A DNA stretch of 64,000 nucleotides from VAZQ01 sp035293945. GTDB lineage: Bacteria; Pseudomonadota; Alphaproteobacteria; Rhizobiales; Xanthobacteraceae. How positions within the stretch are numbered: position 1 is the stretch's first letter; the number at the start of each line of letters is the position of its first letter. Below, piece after piece: positions 24,936 to 32,571 of the stretch. A model generated the notes under the pieces. It was not told where the DNA came from. It saw nothing but the letters and a program-made list of their open reading frames with translations, and ran no database searches. The stretch is from positions 110,750 through 174,749 of the forward strand of contig DATGLV010000043.1 of NCBI GenBank assembly GCA_035293945.1. Direction: 5' to 3'. The position numbers and the translations under genes are program-made.

Positions 24936-26354
24936 ATGACAGTCGCAGAGGCGGCGAGGCTCGCATTAACGGTAACGACCAAAGCGACGACCGACGCATG
25001 CTGCGGAATGCGTGGCCGGTTCTCCATGACGGAGCAAGCGATGCGGACCGGAGCTGAAGCGTCGGTGGCGATGGCCGGTCTGCCATCGGCGAGGGAAGTC
25101 TCGCAATTGCCGCGCAGTGCGGTCGCAGCCGCGATCCTGCTCTTTGTCTTCCTCACGCTGACGCCGTTTCCCGATCTCGGCGATTCGAGGCTGTTGGAGG
25201 TTTCCAGCGGTAACGAGAGCGCGACCTATCTGGCGGCGTTCGCACTGCTCGGGCTCGGCGGCCTGCTGCTGCACCGGGCGGGCAGGTTGCCGCTGCGATT
25301 GCTGGCGAGCTCCGAGAATCTGCTGCTGCTCGCCTGGCTCATTATCGTATCAGTCGCCTTGTCGGCGGATCCGGGTGTTTCCGCGCGGCGCTTGGTGCTC
25401 GCCCTTGCAACCCTTCTCTTGGCCGCCATGCTGCCATGGCTCACGCGCGGGCTTCGACACTTCACGGTCCTGATGCTTGCCATTGCGGGCTTAGTCCTTG
25501 CTCTTTCCTATCTCGGCGTCCTTCTGGTGCCGCACCTCACCATCCACCAGGCAAACGATCTTATCGAGTCGGACCTTGCCGGTGACTGGCGCGGCATCTA
25601 CGCGCACAAGAACGGAGCCGCCAGCGTCATGGCAATGTTCGTCTATGTAGGCTGGTTCGTCGTGCGCGCGGGGCGGCGGTTGACAGGTTCCGTGATTGCG
25701 CTCGCAGCCCTCATCTTTCTCATTGAATCGGGCGGCAAGAGCGCTTTGGGCGTGCTGGTTTTGGCGGTCGGCGCTGCGTTTCTGGTGGATCGCGCCCGCA
25801 CGCTGCCGGGCCGGGCCGTCTTGGCGTTCGCGCCGCTCGCTGCGATCGCCTTGCTCACCGTCGGATCGGTCGTGAGCGAGACGGCGCGGGCGCTCACCGC
25901 CGCATTGCCGATCGATGTCACCTTCACCGGGCGCACCGATATCTGGAGCTTCGCCATCGATGCCCTGCGGGCGCATCCATGGAAAGGTCAAGGCTTCGAG
26001 GCATTCTGGTATTCGGACCAGGTCCGTTTCGGGGCGGAGGATTCGAGCAAGTGGATGGCTGACGTCGCCACCAGCCACAATAGCTACCTTGATCTCGCGC
26101 TTACTGTCGGGCTACCCGGGCTGGGGCTGGTCGCGCTGGCGTTTCTGGTGGCGCCGCTGCGCAATTTCCATGCCACGCTCGCCACCCCGGAGAACCGGGA
26201 GCTCGCCCGCCTTTTCCTGGTGCTGTGGCTGTTTTCGCTCTACCTCGGTTGCTTCGAGGCCTTCTTCCTCAGCCGGTCCGACCCGATGTGGTTCGTGCTG
26301 GCGCTTGCAGCCTGCGGATTGCGATGCACCGCAGAGCTCGAGGTTAGGGAATAA
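24936..26354 (+). CDS. O-antigen ligase/Wzy-type polymerase
   Basis: A 472-residue inner-membrane protein with about 10-12 membrane segments. Its central periplasmic loop contains the Wzy_C family pattern (GIYAHKNGAASVMAMF, then TFTGRTDIWSFAIDAL and TSHNSYLDLALTVGL), placing it in the O-antigen ligase/polymerase superfamily. It should join repeat units on the periplasmic face. It is divergent from the transferase operon. The start at 24936 follows GGAAAGA. An ATG at 25026 is an alternative. Confidence 0.82.
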   Translation: MTVAEAARLALTVTTKATTDACCGMRGRFSMTEQAMRTGAEASVAMAGLPSAREVSQLPRSAVAAAILLFVFLTLTPFPDLGDSRLLEVSSGNESATYLAAFALLGLGGLLLHRAGRLPLRLLASSENLLLLAWLIIVSVALSADPGVSARRLVLALATLLLAAMLPWLTRGLRHFTVLMLAIAGLVLALSYLGVLLVPHLTIHQANDLIESDLAGDWRGIYAHKNGAASVMAMFVYVGWFVVRAGRRLTGSVIALAALIFLIESGGKSALGVLVLAVGAAFLVDRARTLPGRAVLAFAPLAAIALLTVGSVVSETARALTAALPIDVTFTGRTDIWSFAIDALRAHPWKGQGFEAFWYSDQVRFGAEDSSKWMADVATSHNSYLDLALTVGLPGLGLVALAFLVAPLRNFHATLATPENRELARLFLVLWLFSLYLGCFEAFFLSRSDPMWFVLALAACGLRCTAELEVRE

Positions 26355-26683
26355 CGCGGCCACCGCCGAAGGAGAGGTGTCGAAGCGGGCGCGGCAAGGA
26401 AGCTGGAGCGAACAGTCGCAGGAGACACTGCGCTAGCAGCTTGGCCGGCGGCGCGGTTCTGCTCTATCCTCTTGCCAGGCCGCGCGGTGCCGCCGATTTG
26501 AAGTTCCTGCATCGCCTGCCGTAATCTCATCTCAGGAACTTCAAATCGAAAAGCGGCACCACTATCATGTGGTTGCGAGTGCCCCTTTGTTTTCGAAGTT
26601 CGTACCAAAGGGGTGCCGCCATGTATCACGAATTTCGGAAACGGGGCACTATTGCGGCCCCCAAAGGCTCAAAGGGAGGACAT
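26355..26683 (+). promoter_or_regulatory. Leader with competing stem-loops before the isochorismatase-like gene
   Basis: No separate gene is seen. Positions 26486-26509 and 26533-26560 form an inverted repeat (8 + 16 paired bases per arm, a 4-base AAAA bulge in the right arm, 23-base loop). The 8-base word GCGGCACC at 26553-26560 can instead pair with GGTGCCGC at 26612-26619. A third stem, CCCCTTTG/CAAAGGGG (26582-26589 with 26606-26613), overlaps that second partner. The arrangement looks like mutually exclusive RNA structures, though it could be a decayed mobile-element end. Confidence 0.45.
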
Positions 26684-27328
26684 ATGAAACCGTCACGCCT
26701 TGTCGCCACCGCGGCCGCCACGTTGCTGGCGGCCTCGCTCGCCTCGCCCTCGATTGCGGATGTCATCTCCGACTGGAGCACCGCGGTCGTGCCGCCGGCG
26801 CCCGAGCTCAAGGAGGTCACGGTCGATCCTTCGACCACGGCCCTCCTGTTCCTCGACATGATGAAGGCCAACTGCAACGCACGGCCGCGCTGCGTGGCGA
26901 TAGTGCCGAATCTGAAACGGCTGCATGACGCGGCGCGCGCCCACAACATGGTGGTTTGGTACAGCCTGGTCGGCTCGAACGGCAAGGCGACGCCGGACGA
27001 TGTGGTAGATCCCGCGATCAAGCCGCGGGACGGCGAATGGTATCGCCAGAGCGGGACCGACAAGTTCCTCGGATCGACACTCGAGCCGATCCTCAAGGAA
27101 GCCGGCATCAAGACCGTGATCATTTGCGGCAACTCGTTCCAGGGCGCGACCGTCGGCACGGCGCAGGAGGCGGCGCAGCGCGGCTACAAGATCATCGTGC
27201 CGGTCGACTGCTCGGCGGGCGAGGACGAGTATCACGAGCAATACGCAGCCTATCATCTCGCCAAGGGCAGCTGGGTCGGGGTCACCAGCAACGTGACCTT
27301 AACGCGCAGCACGATGATGAAGTATTGA
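26684..27328 (+). CDS. Secreted isochorismatase-fold (cysteine hydrolase-like) protein without the usual catalytic Cys
   Basis: A 214-residue exported protein with signal peptide 1-25 (LLAASLASPSIA). The fold is that of isochorismatase-like hydrolases: TALLFLDMMKAN carries the catalytic Asp58, the Lys is probably Lys127 in GTDKFLGSTL, and the third site, normally GxxTNxCVxxTA, reads GNSFQGATVGTAQEA with Ala155 at the Cys position. The ribosome site GGGAGGA before ATG 26684 is strong. It lies within the polysaccharide locus but on its own transcript, ending in the terminator at 27386. Substrate unknown. Confidence 0.8.
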   Translation: MKPSRLVATAAATLLAASLASPSIADVISDWSTAVVPPAPELKEVTVDPSTTALLFLDMMKANCNARPRCVAIVPNLKRLHDAARAHNMVVWYSLVGSNGKATPDDVVDPAIKPRDGEWYRQSGTDKFLGSTLEPILKEAGIKTVIICGNSFQGATVGTAQEAAQRGYKIIVPVDCSAGEDEYHEQYAAYHLAKGSWVGVTSNVTLTRSTMMKY

Positions 27329-27385
27329 GGTCCAGCGCTTCTTTGTGCTTGCGGTCAGCCGCGCGCGGCGCGAACCAAACAAGTC

Positions 27386-27421
27386 GGTAATGGCCGGGTC
27401 TTCGCCCGGCCATTACCTTTT
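27386..27421 (+). terminator. Rho-independent terminator
   Basis: A perfect 13-base stem (GGTAATGGCCGGG with its complement) around a TCTTCG loop, followed by TTTT at 27418-27421. It ends the transcript of the isochorismatase-like gene. The remainder of the 344-base gap up to 27672 shows no gene and should contain the promoter of the next one. Confidence 0.85.
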
Positions 27422-27672
27422 CGGGAATCACGCCCATGCTTGCCTGTCGTAGACGGGCGTGAACTCATGACGCGGCGTCCACGTCTTACTCTCCGTAATT
27501 TGCCTCGTAGTTTGCTGAATCCCTCCCTCTTGCGGGCATTACGCTGCAGGCGTGGCGCCGCCTGCTGGCATGCTTCTGGCTGCCCAGGTTGCTGAGACAT
27601 CGGCTTGTCCCGATCCCGCACATCCCCGTGCACCAGGACGGAACGAGCCGTTGCCAGCGGTCGAAGGCAACC

Positions 27673-29145
27673 ATGAAATTTCACCAAGCCCAAACGCTTG
27701 CTTCCCGATTTGATACAAGCAGCGTGCTGCGGCTGCGCAGCTTTGCGACCCGCACCTCGCTCCTGGGAGCATTTCTGCTCTCAGACTTCGCGGTGATCGT
27801 CGCGATGGCGTGGGCGACCGGCACCTCCTACCATCTGCTCGTTCACCAATATGCCGGCAACAGCGTCAGCTATCTCCAGCTCGGCGTGCTCTCCGCCATC
27901 ATCTTCGTCATCCCGAACCTGTTCCGCGGTGAGTACAGCCTGCCGAATTTCTTCACCTTCAGGCCGCACCTGCGCCGCTCGATCCAACTCTGGAACGTGA
28001 CCTGCGTGTGCCTGCTGGCGCTCGGGTTCCTGACACAGATCACGGTCGTCTATTCGCGCGGCTGGATCATCAGCTTCTACGCGCTCACCATCTGCGCGCT
28101 GCTTGCGTTGCGCTACGCTTATGTCCGCATGACCGTGCTGGGCAGCCGCGCCGGCCTCATCTCCGCGCAGCGGATCTTCCTGGTCGGCACCGGCAGACAG
28201 ATCGAGGAATTCGTGACCCGGTATCGTCCGCGGAACTTCGGCGTCAACGTCGTGGGGTGTCATTTCCTTACACCCGTCGAGGCGAACGCGTCCGCGCAAC
28301 TGCGCAAGGAGGTGCTGGCGCGCGACCTCGGGCAGGTGGTCACCGGCGCGCGCGCGCTGCAGCCGGAGGCGATCGTTCTGCTGATTCCCTGGCATGAGAC
28401 CGACATGATCGACGCCTGCGCGGACGCTTTACGCAAGCTGCCGGTCGAGCTGCATCTCGGGCCGGAGCACATACTGGACCGCTTTGATGAGGTGCAGATC
28501 CTGAAGGTCGGCCCGATTTCGCGGCTGCAGCTGACACGGTTGCCGCTGTCGCGCCTGGAGCTGGTGGAGAAGCGCATTTTCGACGTGCTCTTCGCCTCGG
28601 TCGCGCTGCTTCTGCTGACGCCACTTCTGATCGTGACCGCTGTTCTCATCAAGCTCGACAGCCCAGGACCCGTGTTCTTCCTGCAGCGCCGCTTCGGCTT
28701 CAACCAGCAGCCGTTCCAGATCATCAAGTTCCGCTCCATGCGCACAAGCGAGGATGGACCGGTGATACGCCAGGCGCAGAGGCACGATCCGCGGGTGACG
28801 AGGGTCGGGTGGTGGCTGCGCCGGTTCAACATCGACGAAGTTCCCCAGCTCATCAATGTCATCAAGGGCGACATGTCGCTGGTCGGCCCGCGGCCGCACG
28901 CGCTGGCACACGATCGCGAATTCGGTGAGCGCATCTTCACTTATGCGCGGCGACACAACGTCAAGCCCGGCATCACCGGCTGGGCGCAAATCCACGGGCT
29001 GCGCGGGGAAACCGATACCGACGAGAAGATGCGCGCCCGCATCGAGCATGACCTGCACTACATCGACAACTGGTCGATCTGGCTCGATCTGCAGATATTG
29101 GTCAGAACGGTGATTTCGCCGAGGTCTTACCGGAACGCATACTAG
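27673..29145 (+). CDS. Polyprenyl-phosphate sugar-1-phosphate transferase (exopolysaccharide priming enzyme)
   Basis: A 490-residue inner-membrane enzyme of the WcaJ/GumD/PssY type. The N-terminal half has four to five membrane segments and a CoA-binding-like domain (IFLVGTGRQIEEFV). The C-terminal bacterial sugar transferase domain has KRIFDVLFASVALLLLTPLL (reentrant helix), PGPVFFLQRRFGFNQQPF, IIKFRSMRT, then DEVPQLINVIKGDMSLVGPRP. It places the first sugar phosphate on the polyprenyl carrier and so starts the repeat unit. It is a monocistronic-looking gene after the terminator. Confidence 0.9.
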   Translation: MKFHQAQTLASRFDTSSVLRLRSFATRTSLLGAFLLSDFAVIVAMAWATGTSYHLLVHQYAGNSVSYLQLGVLSAIIFVIPNLFRGEYSLPNFFTFRPHLRRSIQLWNVTCVCLLALGFLTQITVVYSRGWIISFYALTICALLALRYAYVRMTVLGSRAGLISAQRIFLVGTGRQIEEFVTRYRPRNFGVNVVGCHFLTPVEANASAQLRKEVLARDLGQVVTGARALQPEAIVLLIPWHETDMIDACADALRKLPVELHLGPEHILDRFDEVQILKVGPISRLQLTRLPLSRLELVEKRIFDVLFASVALLLLTPLLIVTAVLIKLDSPGPVFFLQRRFGFNQQPFQIIKFRSMRTSEDGPVIRQAQRHDPRVTRVGWWLRRFNIDEVPQLINVIKGDMSLVGPRPHALAHDREFGERIFTYARRHNVKPGITGWAQIHGLRGETDTDEKMRARIEHDLHYIDNWSIWLDLQILVRTVISPRSYRNAY

Positions 29146-29323
29146 CTGGTTGGGCTGTTGCGCTGCGGCAAGCGCCAGCGCCGGAGGGGCGCTTCTGACC
29201 TTCCCGACACCCGCCGGGCAGGGCTTGCGCCGTCATTGACAGGGCGCGGCGGGACGGCGCACGATCATGGCACGGCAGAACAAGCGCGATAAAAACAAGA
29301 ATGCCGGCTGCGGGAGGACAAAC

Positions 29324-30181
29324 ATGCGGTTCAATTCTGGCCAAGGATTCCTTGGCGTGCTCGCGCTCGGCGCTGCACTCTTGGCGGGAGGCGGATTGGC
29401 GCGGGCCTTTGACGATGCGCAATATCCTGACTTGAGCGGCGCCTGGGAGCGCACCGAGCAAGCCGCGCCGCGTTTCGACCCGAGCAAGCCGCGCGGGCTT
29501 GCCCAGCAGGCGCCGCTGACCCCGGAATTCCAGAAGAAATACGAGGCAAGCCTCGCCGACCAGGCGGCGGGCGGGCAGGGCGATCACACGGTCTATCGCT
29601 GTCTGGCCTGGGGCATGCCGGCGATGATGAACGGCTACGCCATGATCGAGTTCATCGTGCGCCCGGATACGACCTATATGCTGATCGATGACGGCAACGA
29701 TTCCTTCCGCCGCATCTTCACCGATGGGCGCAGCTTTCCCCCCGATGCCGAGCCGGCGTTTGTGGGCTATTCGATCGGCAAATGGCGCGATACGACCGGC
29801 AGCGGCAAATTCGACATGCTGGAGGTCGAGACCCGCAATTTCAACGGGCCGCGGGTCTACGACAATACCGGGTTGATGCTGGATCCCGACAACGAGAGCG
29901 TCATCAGGGAAAAAATCTATCTCGACAAGAAGGATGCCAACCGCCTGCATGACGAGATCACGGTCGAGGATCACGCGCTGACCCGTCCGTGGACGGTGAT
30001 GAAGACCTACAAGCGCAACCCGACGCCGGTGCAATGGCGCGAGGACGTGTGCGTGGAGAACAATCCGCACGTCGGCATCGGCGGCGACACCTACATGCTG
30101 AGCGCGGACGGCTATTTGATGCCGGTGAAGAAGGGCCAGAAGCCGCCGGACCTGCGCTATTTCAATCAGGCCAACAAATAA
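29324..30181 (+). CDS. Secreted protein of an uncharacterised family (paralogue A)
   Basis: A 285-residue exported protein with signal peptide to about residue 27 (GGGLARA). It shares with the next gene the patterns RRIFTDGRSFPP, FVGYSIGKWRDT, DMLEVETRNFNGPRVYD, ALTRPWTVMKTY and a C-terminal VCVENNPH. Two cysteines (YRCLAWGMP and VCVEN) are conserved in all paralogues here and may form a disulphide. Related, more diverged members are at 43631-44551 and 45155-45880. No function is known to me. The ribosome site GGGAGGAC supports this start. Confidence 0.75.
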   Translation: MRFNSGQGFLGVLALGAALLAGGGLARAFDDAQYPDLSGAWERTEQAAPRFDPSKPRGLAQQAPLTPEFQKKYEASLADQAAGGQGDHTVYRCLAWGMPAMMNGYAMIEFIVRPDTTYMLIDDGNDSFRRIFTDGRSFPPDAEPAFVGYSIGKWRDTTGSGKFDMLEVETRNFNGPRVYDNTGLMLDPDNESVIREKIYLDKKDANRLHDEITVEDHALTRPWTVMKTYKRNPTPVQWREDVCVENNPHVGIGGDTYMLSADGYLMPVKKGQKPPDLRYFNQANK

Positions 30182-30262
30182 ACAAGCCGCCTCTACCCTA
30201 ACCCACCCCCGCTCGCGGAGGAGGGAAGGGAGGGGATCCAGAAGGGACTTGAGGAGGAACAC

Positions 30263-31099
30263 ATGGCGCGACGCGGTTTGATCGCGACGATGGTGCTGGC
30301 GGCCGGGCTGGCTGCGGTGGCGGCGCCGGCACTCGCATTTGACGAATCCAAATATCCGGATTGGAAGGGCAAGTGGCAGCGCCCGGACGGCGAGCGCCCG
30401 GTCTGGGTGCATCCGCCCGACAAGGCGCCGCTCAATGCCGAGTATCAGGCGCTCTTCGACTGGGACGTCGCCGATCAGAAGGCGGGCGGGCACGGCACCG
30501 AGCCCTCCTGGATGTGCCTGCCGCCCGGCATGCCGCGCAGCATGAATGTGTTCGAGCCGATGGAGATCGTGATCACGCCGGCCACCACCTTCATCCTGCT
30601 CAGCCACATCCACGACAATCGCCGCATCTATACCGATGGGCGCGACTGGCCGACCGATCTCGAGCCGAGCTTTGCCGGCTACTCGATCGGCCGCTGGCTC
30701 GATACCGAAGGCACGGGCCGCTACGACACCCTTGAGGTCGAGACCCGTGGGCCGTTCAAAGGCCCGCGCGCTTATGACACCTCCGGGCTGCCGCTGCACG
30801 CCGACAACAGGACCATCGTCAAGGAGCGGATGTATCTCGACAAAAAGGATCCCCACATCATGTGGAATGAGATCACCACATTTGATGACGCCCTGACCCG
30901 GCCCTGGACCGTAATGAAGAAATATGCCCGCGATGACGATCCGCAGCCCAACTGGATCGAAGCCGTCTGCACGGAGGATAATCCGCATGTCCGCATCCAG
31001 GGCGACAACTATTTTCTTGGCGCCAACGGAATGCTGATGCCGGCCCGCAAAGGCCAGAAGCCGCCGGATCTGAAATATTTCAAGCAGACCGGGAACTAA
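30263..31099 (+). CDS. Secreted protein of an uncharacterised family (paralogue B)
   Basis: A 278-residue exported protein, tandem paralogue of the preceding gene, 81 bases apart. The signal peptide ends near VAAPALA (residue 21). Shared blocks: WMCLPPGMPRSMN, RRIYTDGRDWPTD, FAGYSIGRWLDTEGTG, YDTLEVETRGPFKGPRAYD, and RKGQKPPDLKYF at the end. The ribosome site GAGGAGG is strong. A tandem duplication is the simplest explanation. Function unknown. Confidence 0.75.
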   Translation: MARRGLIATMVLAAGLAAVAAPALAFDESKYPDWKGKWQRPDGERPVWVHPPDKAPLNAEYQALFDWDVADQKAGGHGTEPSWMCLPPGMPRSMNVFEPMEIVITPATTFILLSHIHDNRRIYTDGRDWPTDLEPSFAGYSIGRWLDTEGTGRYDTLEVETRGPFKGPRAYDTSGLPLHADNRTIVKERMYLDKKDPHIMWNEITTFDDALTRPWTVMKKYARDDDPQPNWIEAVCTEDNPHVRIQGDNYFLGANGMLMPARKGQKPPDLKYFKQTGN

Positions 31100-31168
31100 C
31101 CTCGACAGCCGCGGTTGCGACCAGCGGGGCGCCTGCCGCGTGCGGCGGCAGTCAAAAGAGCAAAACCG

Positions 31169-31426
31169 ATGCGCTGGTCGATCGGTTCAACTTTTCTCGC
31201 GGTGGTGCTTGCCTTTGCGGCTCCTTCGCTCGCGAAGCAGTCCAGGTCTGCGGGCGCCAGGCAAGCCGTGCCTTCAGAGAGCGTGAAGCCTAGTGGCTTC
31301 GTCAAGTATTGCGGAGCCTACTTCGGCTGCTACACCGGTATCCGGCTGCAATGCGCTGCCGATACGCGGCCATACCAGGACATCGCCCAGCATCAGTGCT
31401 TCTGCCTGCCCGACGGCTGCCGGTAG
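31169..31426 (+). CDS. Tiny secreted Cys-rich protein (copy 1)
   Basis: 85 residues. The signal peptide is about 1-22 (FLAVVLAFAAPSLA), and the mature part of about 60 residues has five cysteines in the pattern CGAYFGCYTGIRLQC, TRPYQDIAQHQCFC, DGC. The same pattern recurs in the gene 156 bases downstream. The start ATG 31169 is chosen because it places the signal peptide at the N-terminus. Its ribosome site is only moderate. Disulphide-stabilised, exported, function unknown. Confidence 0.65.
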   Translation: MRWSIGSTFLAVVLAFAAPSLAKQSRSAGARQAVPSESVKPSGFVKYCGAYFGCYTGIRLQCAADTRPYQDIAQHQCFCLPDGCR

Positions 31427-31468
31427 CGATTGCGCCAGTGCCCGCGGGGGCAGCGCTTTGGGATTGAG

Positions 31469-31515
31469 AGCATGATCCCGAGAAGTGGAGACCGGTTTTC
31501 GCAAGAGATCATGCT
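31469..31515. repeat. Dispersed palindromic repeat
   Basis: The arms AGCATGATC and GATCATGCT flank a 29-base centre that includes ACCGGTTTTCG. From memory this resembles a repeat scattered through Bradyrhizobium-type genomes. A degenerate partial copy (GGAGCATGGTCCCGAAAGG) is present near 10463. Confidence 0.55.
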
Positions 31516-31529
31516 TCGCCAATGATGTT

Positions 31530-31566
31530 GAGCGAGATGATGATTGGAAGAAAGATCATCTCGCTC
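31530..31566 (+). promoter_or_regulatory. Stem-loop abutting a ribosome binding site
   Basis: Perfect 12-base arms (GAGCGAGATGAT at 31530-31541 and its complement at 31555-31566) enclose a 13-base loop. The Shine-Dalgarno GGAGGGAG of the next gene begins only about 3 bases after the stem. It could stabilise or gate the leader. No T-run follows, so it is not a standard terminator. Confidence 0.55.
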
Positions 31567-31582
31567 CAGGAGGGAGCAGCAA

Positions 31583-31870
31583 ATGCGTGCGCCGATCTAT
31601 TTGAGCCTCATCGTGGCTGCGCTCGCCCTTGCGGTTCCGGCCGCCGCGCAGCAGGACGGCGGCTCGGATGCCAGACTCAAGCAGGTGGCGCGCACCAGGA
31701 AGCCGCCGGCACCAGCAGCGAGCGGGCAGGGCGCCTTCATGGGCAATTGCGGCGATTGGTTTCGCTGCTACACCGGAATTCCGCTGCGCTGCGGCGAGAA
31801 CACCCGGCCCTTCCAGGACATTGCCAATCACGCCTGCTTCTGCGTGCACGACGGTTGCCCGCAGCAATAG
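31583..31870 (+). CDS. Tiny secreted Cys-rich protein (copy 2)
   Basis: 95 residues with signal peptide to about residue 22 (LALAVPAAAQQ), a basic/proline linker (ARTRKPPAPAAS), then the domain CGDWFRCYTGIPLRC, TRPFQDIANHACFC, DGC shared with the gene at 31169. The start at 31583 has a strong GGAGGGAG site just after a 12-base-pair stem-loop. Secreted and probably disulphide-bonded. No family recognised. Confidence 0.75.
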   Translation: MRAPIYLSLIVAALALAVPAAAQQDGGSDARLKQVARTRKPPAPAASGQGAFMGNCGDWFRCYTGIPLRCGENTRPFQDIANHACFCVHDGCPQQ

Positions 31871-31932
31871 GGCGCGGCCGGCCTACCAATGGTGCAGGAT
31901 GTGCAACCGCGCCCCTCGCAACCAAAGTGTGC

Positions 31933-31980
31933 GCAAAATCGCGTCACGCGGCGCACCGCGATTTTGCCCACCCTACGGCG
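31933..31980. repeat. Half-copy of a GCAAAAT...ATTTTGCCCACCCTAC palindromic element
   Basis: Arms GCAAAATCGCG and CGCGATTTTGC (31933-31943, 31957-31967), ending in CCCACCCTACGGCG. It matches one end of the mini-elements at 61825-62180. Confidence 0.5.
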
Positions 31981-31988
31981 CAGCAGCC

Positions 31989-32384
31989 CTATCCGGCGAG
32001 CGCGGTCTCGTCGGCGCGTTGCGCCAGGACTTCCTCGATCTTCTCGCGCAACGTGGTGACGTCGAACGGCTTCATCAGATAACCGTCGGCGCCCGCGAGC
32101 CAAGAGGTGTCGGCGTCGCATGCGGCCGTGATCATGATGACGGGTGTCGATGCGTTGAGCGGCTCCTTGCGGATTTCCGCGATCAACTCCGTCCCGTTCA
32201 TCGGGCGCATGTCCCAATCGGACAGGATCAGGCCGAATTTCTTCGCCTTGAGGCGTGCGAGCGCCGAAGGGCCGTCATTGGCCGGCTCGATGTTGTTGAA
32301 GCCGGCGTCGCGCACCAGCTTCGATATGACGGTCGTCATCGTCCGCGAATCGTCGACGACCAGGACGGGAAGCGAGCTGTTCAT
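31989..32384 (-). CDS. Single-domain response regulator (CheY-like)
   Basis: 131 residues, only a receiver domain. Acid pocket Asp11-Asp12 (VLVVDDSRTM), phospho-acceptor Asp56 (LILSDWDM), Thr86 (VIMITAA) and Lys105 (YLMKPFD) are all present. A single-domain regulator works by binding a partner, such as a flagellar switch or a phosphorelay protein. No cognate kinase is adjacent, though two HATPase proteins lie 1.7-2.6 kb away. Confidence 0.88.
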   Translation of the reverse strand: MNSSLPVLVVDDSRTMTTVISKLVRDAGFNNIEPANDGPSALARLKAKKFGLILSDWDMRPMNGTELIAEIRKEPLNASTPVIMITAACDADTSWLAGADGYLMKPFDVTTLREKIEEVLAQRADETALAG

Positions 32385-32571
32385 GCCGGACCCCTCGTTG
32401 ACGCAAGGCTGGCCGCCTCCTTTATCCGCGCCAAAGGTTTACCGATTCATAAGAACTTCATGAAACAGGGCTCGGCCTCGGCCTTTGCCCCCCGCCGCTT
32501 GTCATGCATGGGTGGGAGCCTCCACAATGCTCCCGTTGGGGGCCCGGGTCGGGCGGTCGTGGAGGCGGACT

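Noticed and set aside
29102..30988. 628-codon minus-strand frame opposite the two secreted paralogues
   Set aside because: The plus strand has two genes with signal peptides and strong ribosome sites. The minus frame has neither.
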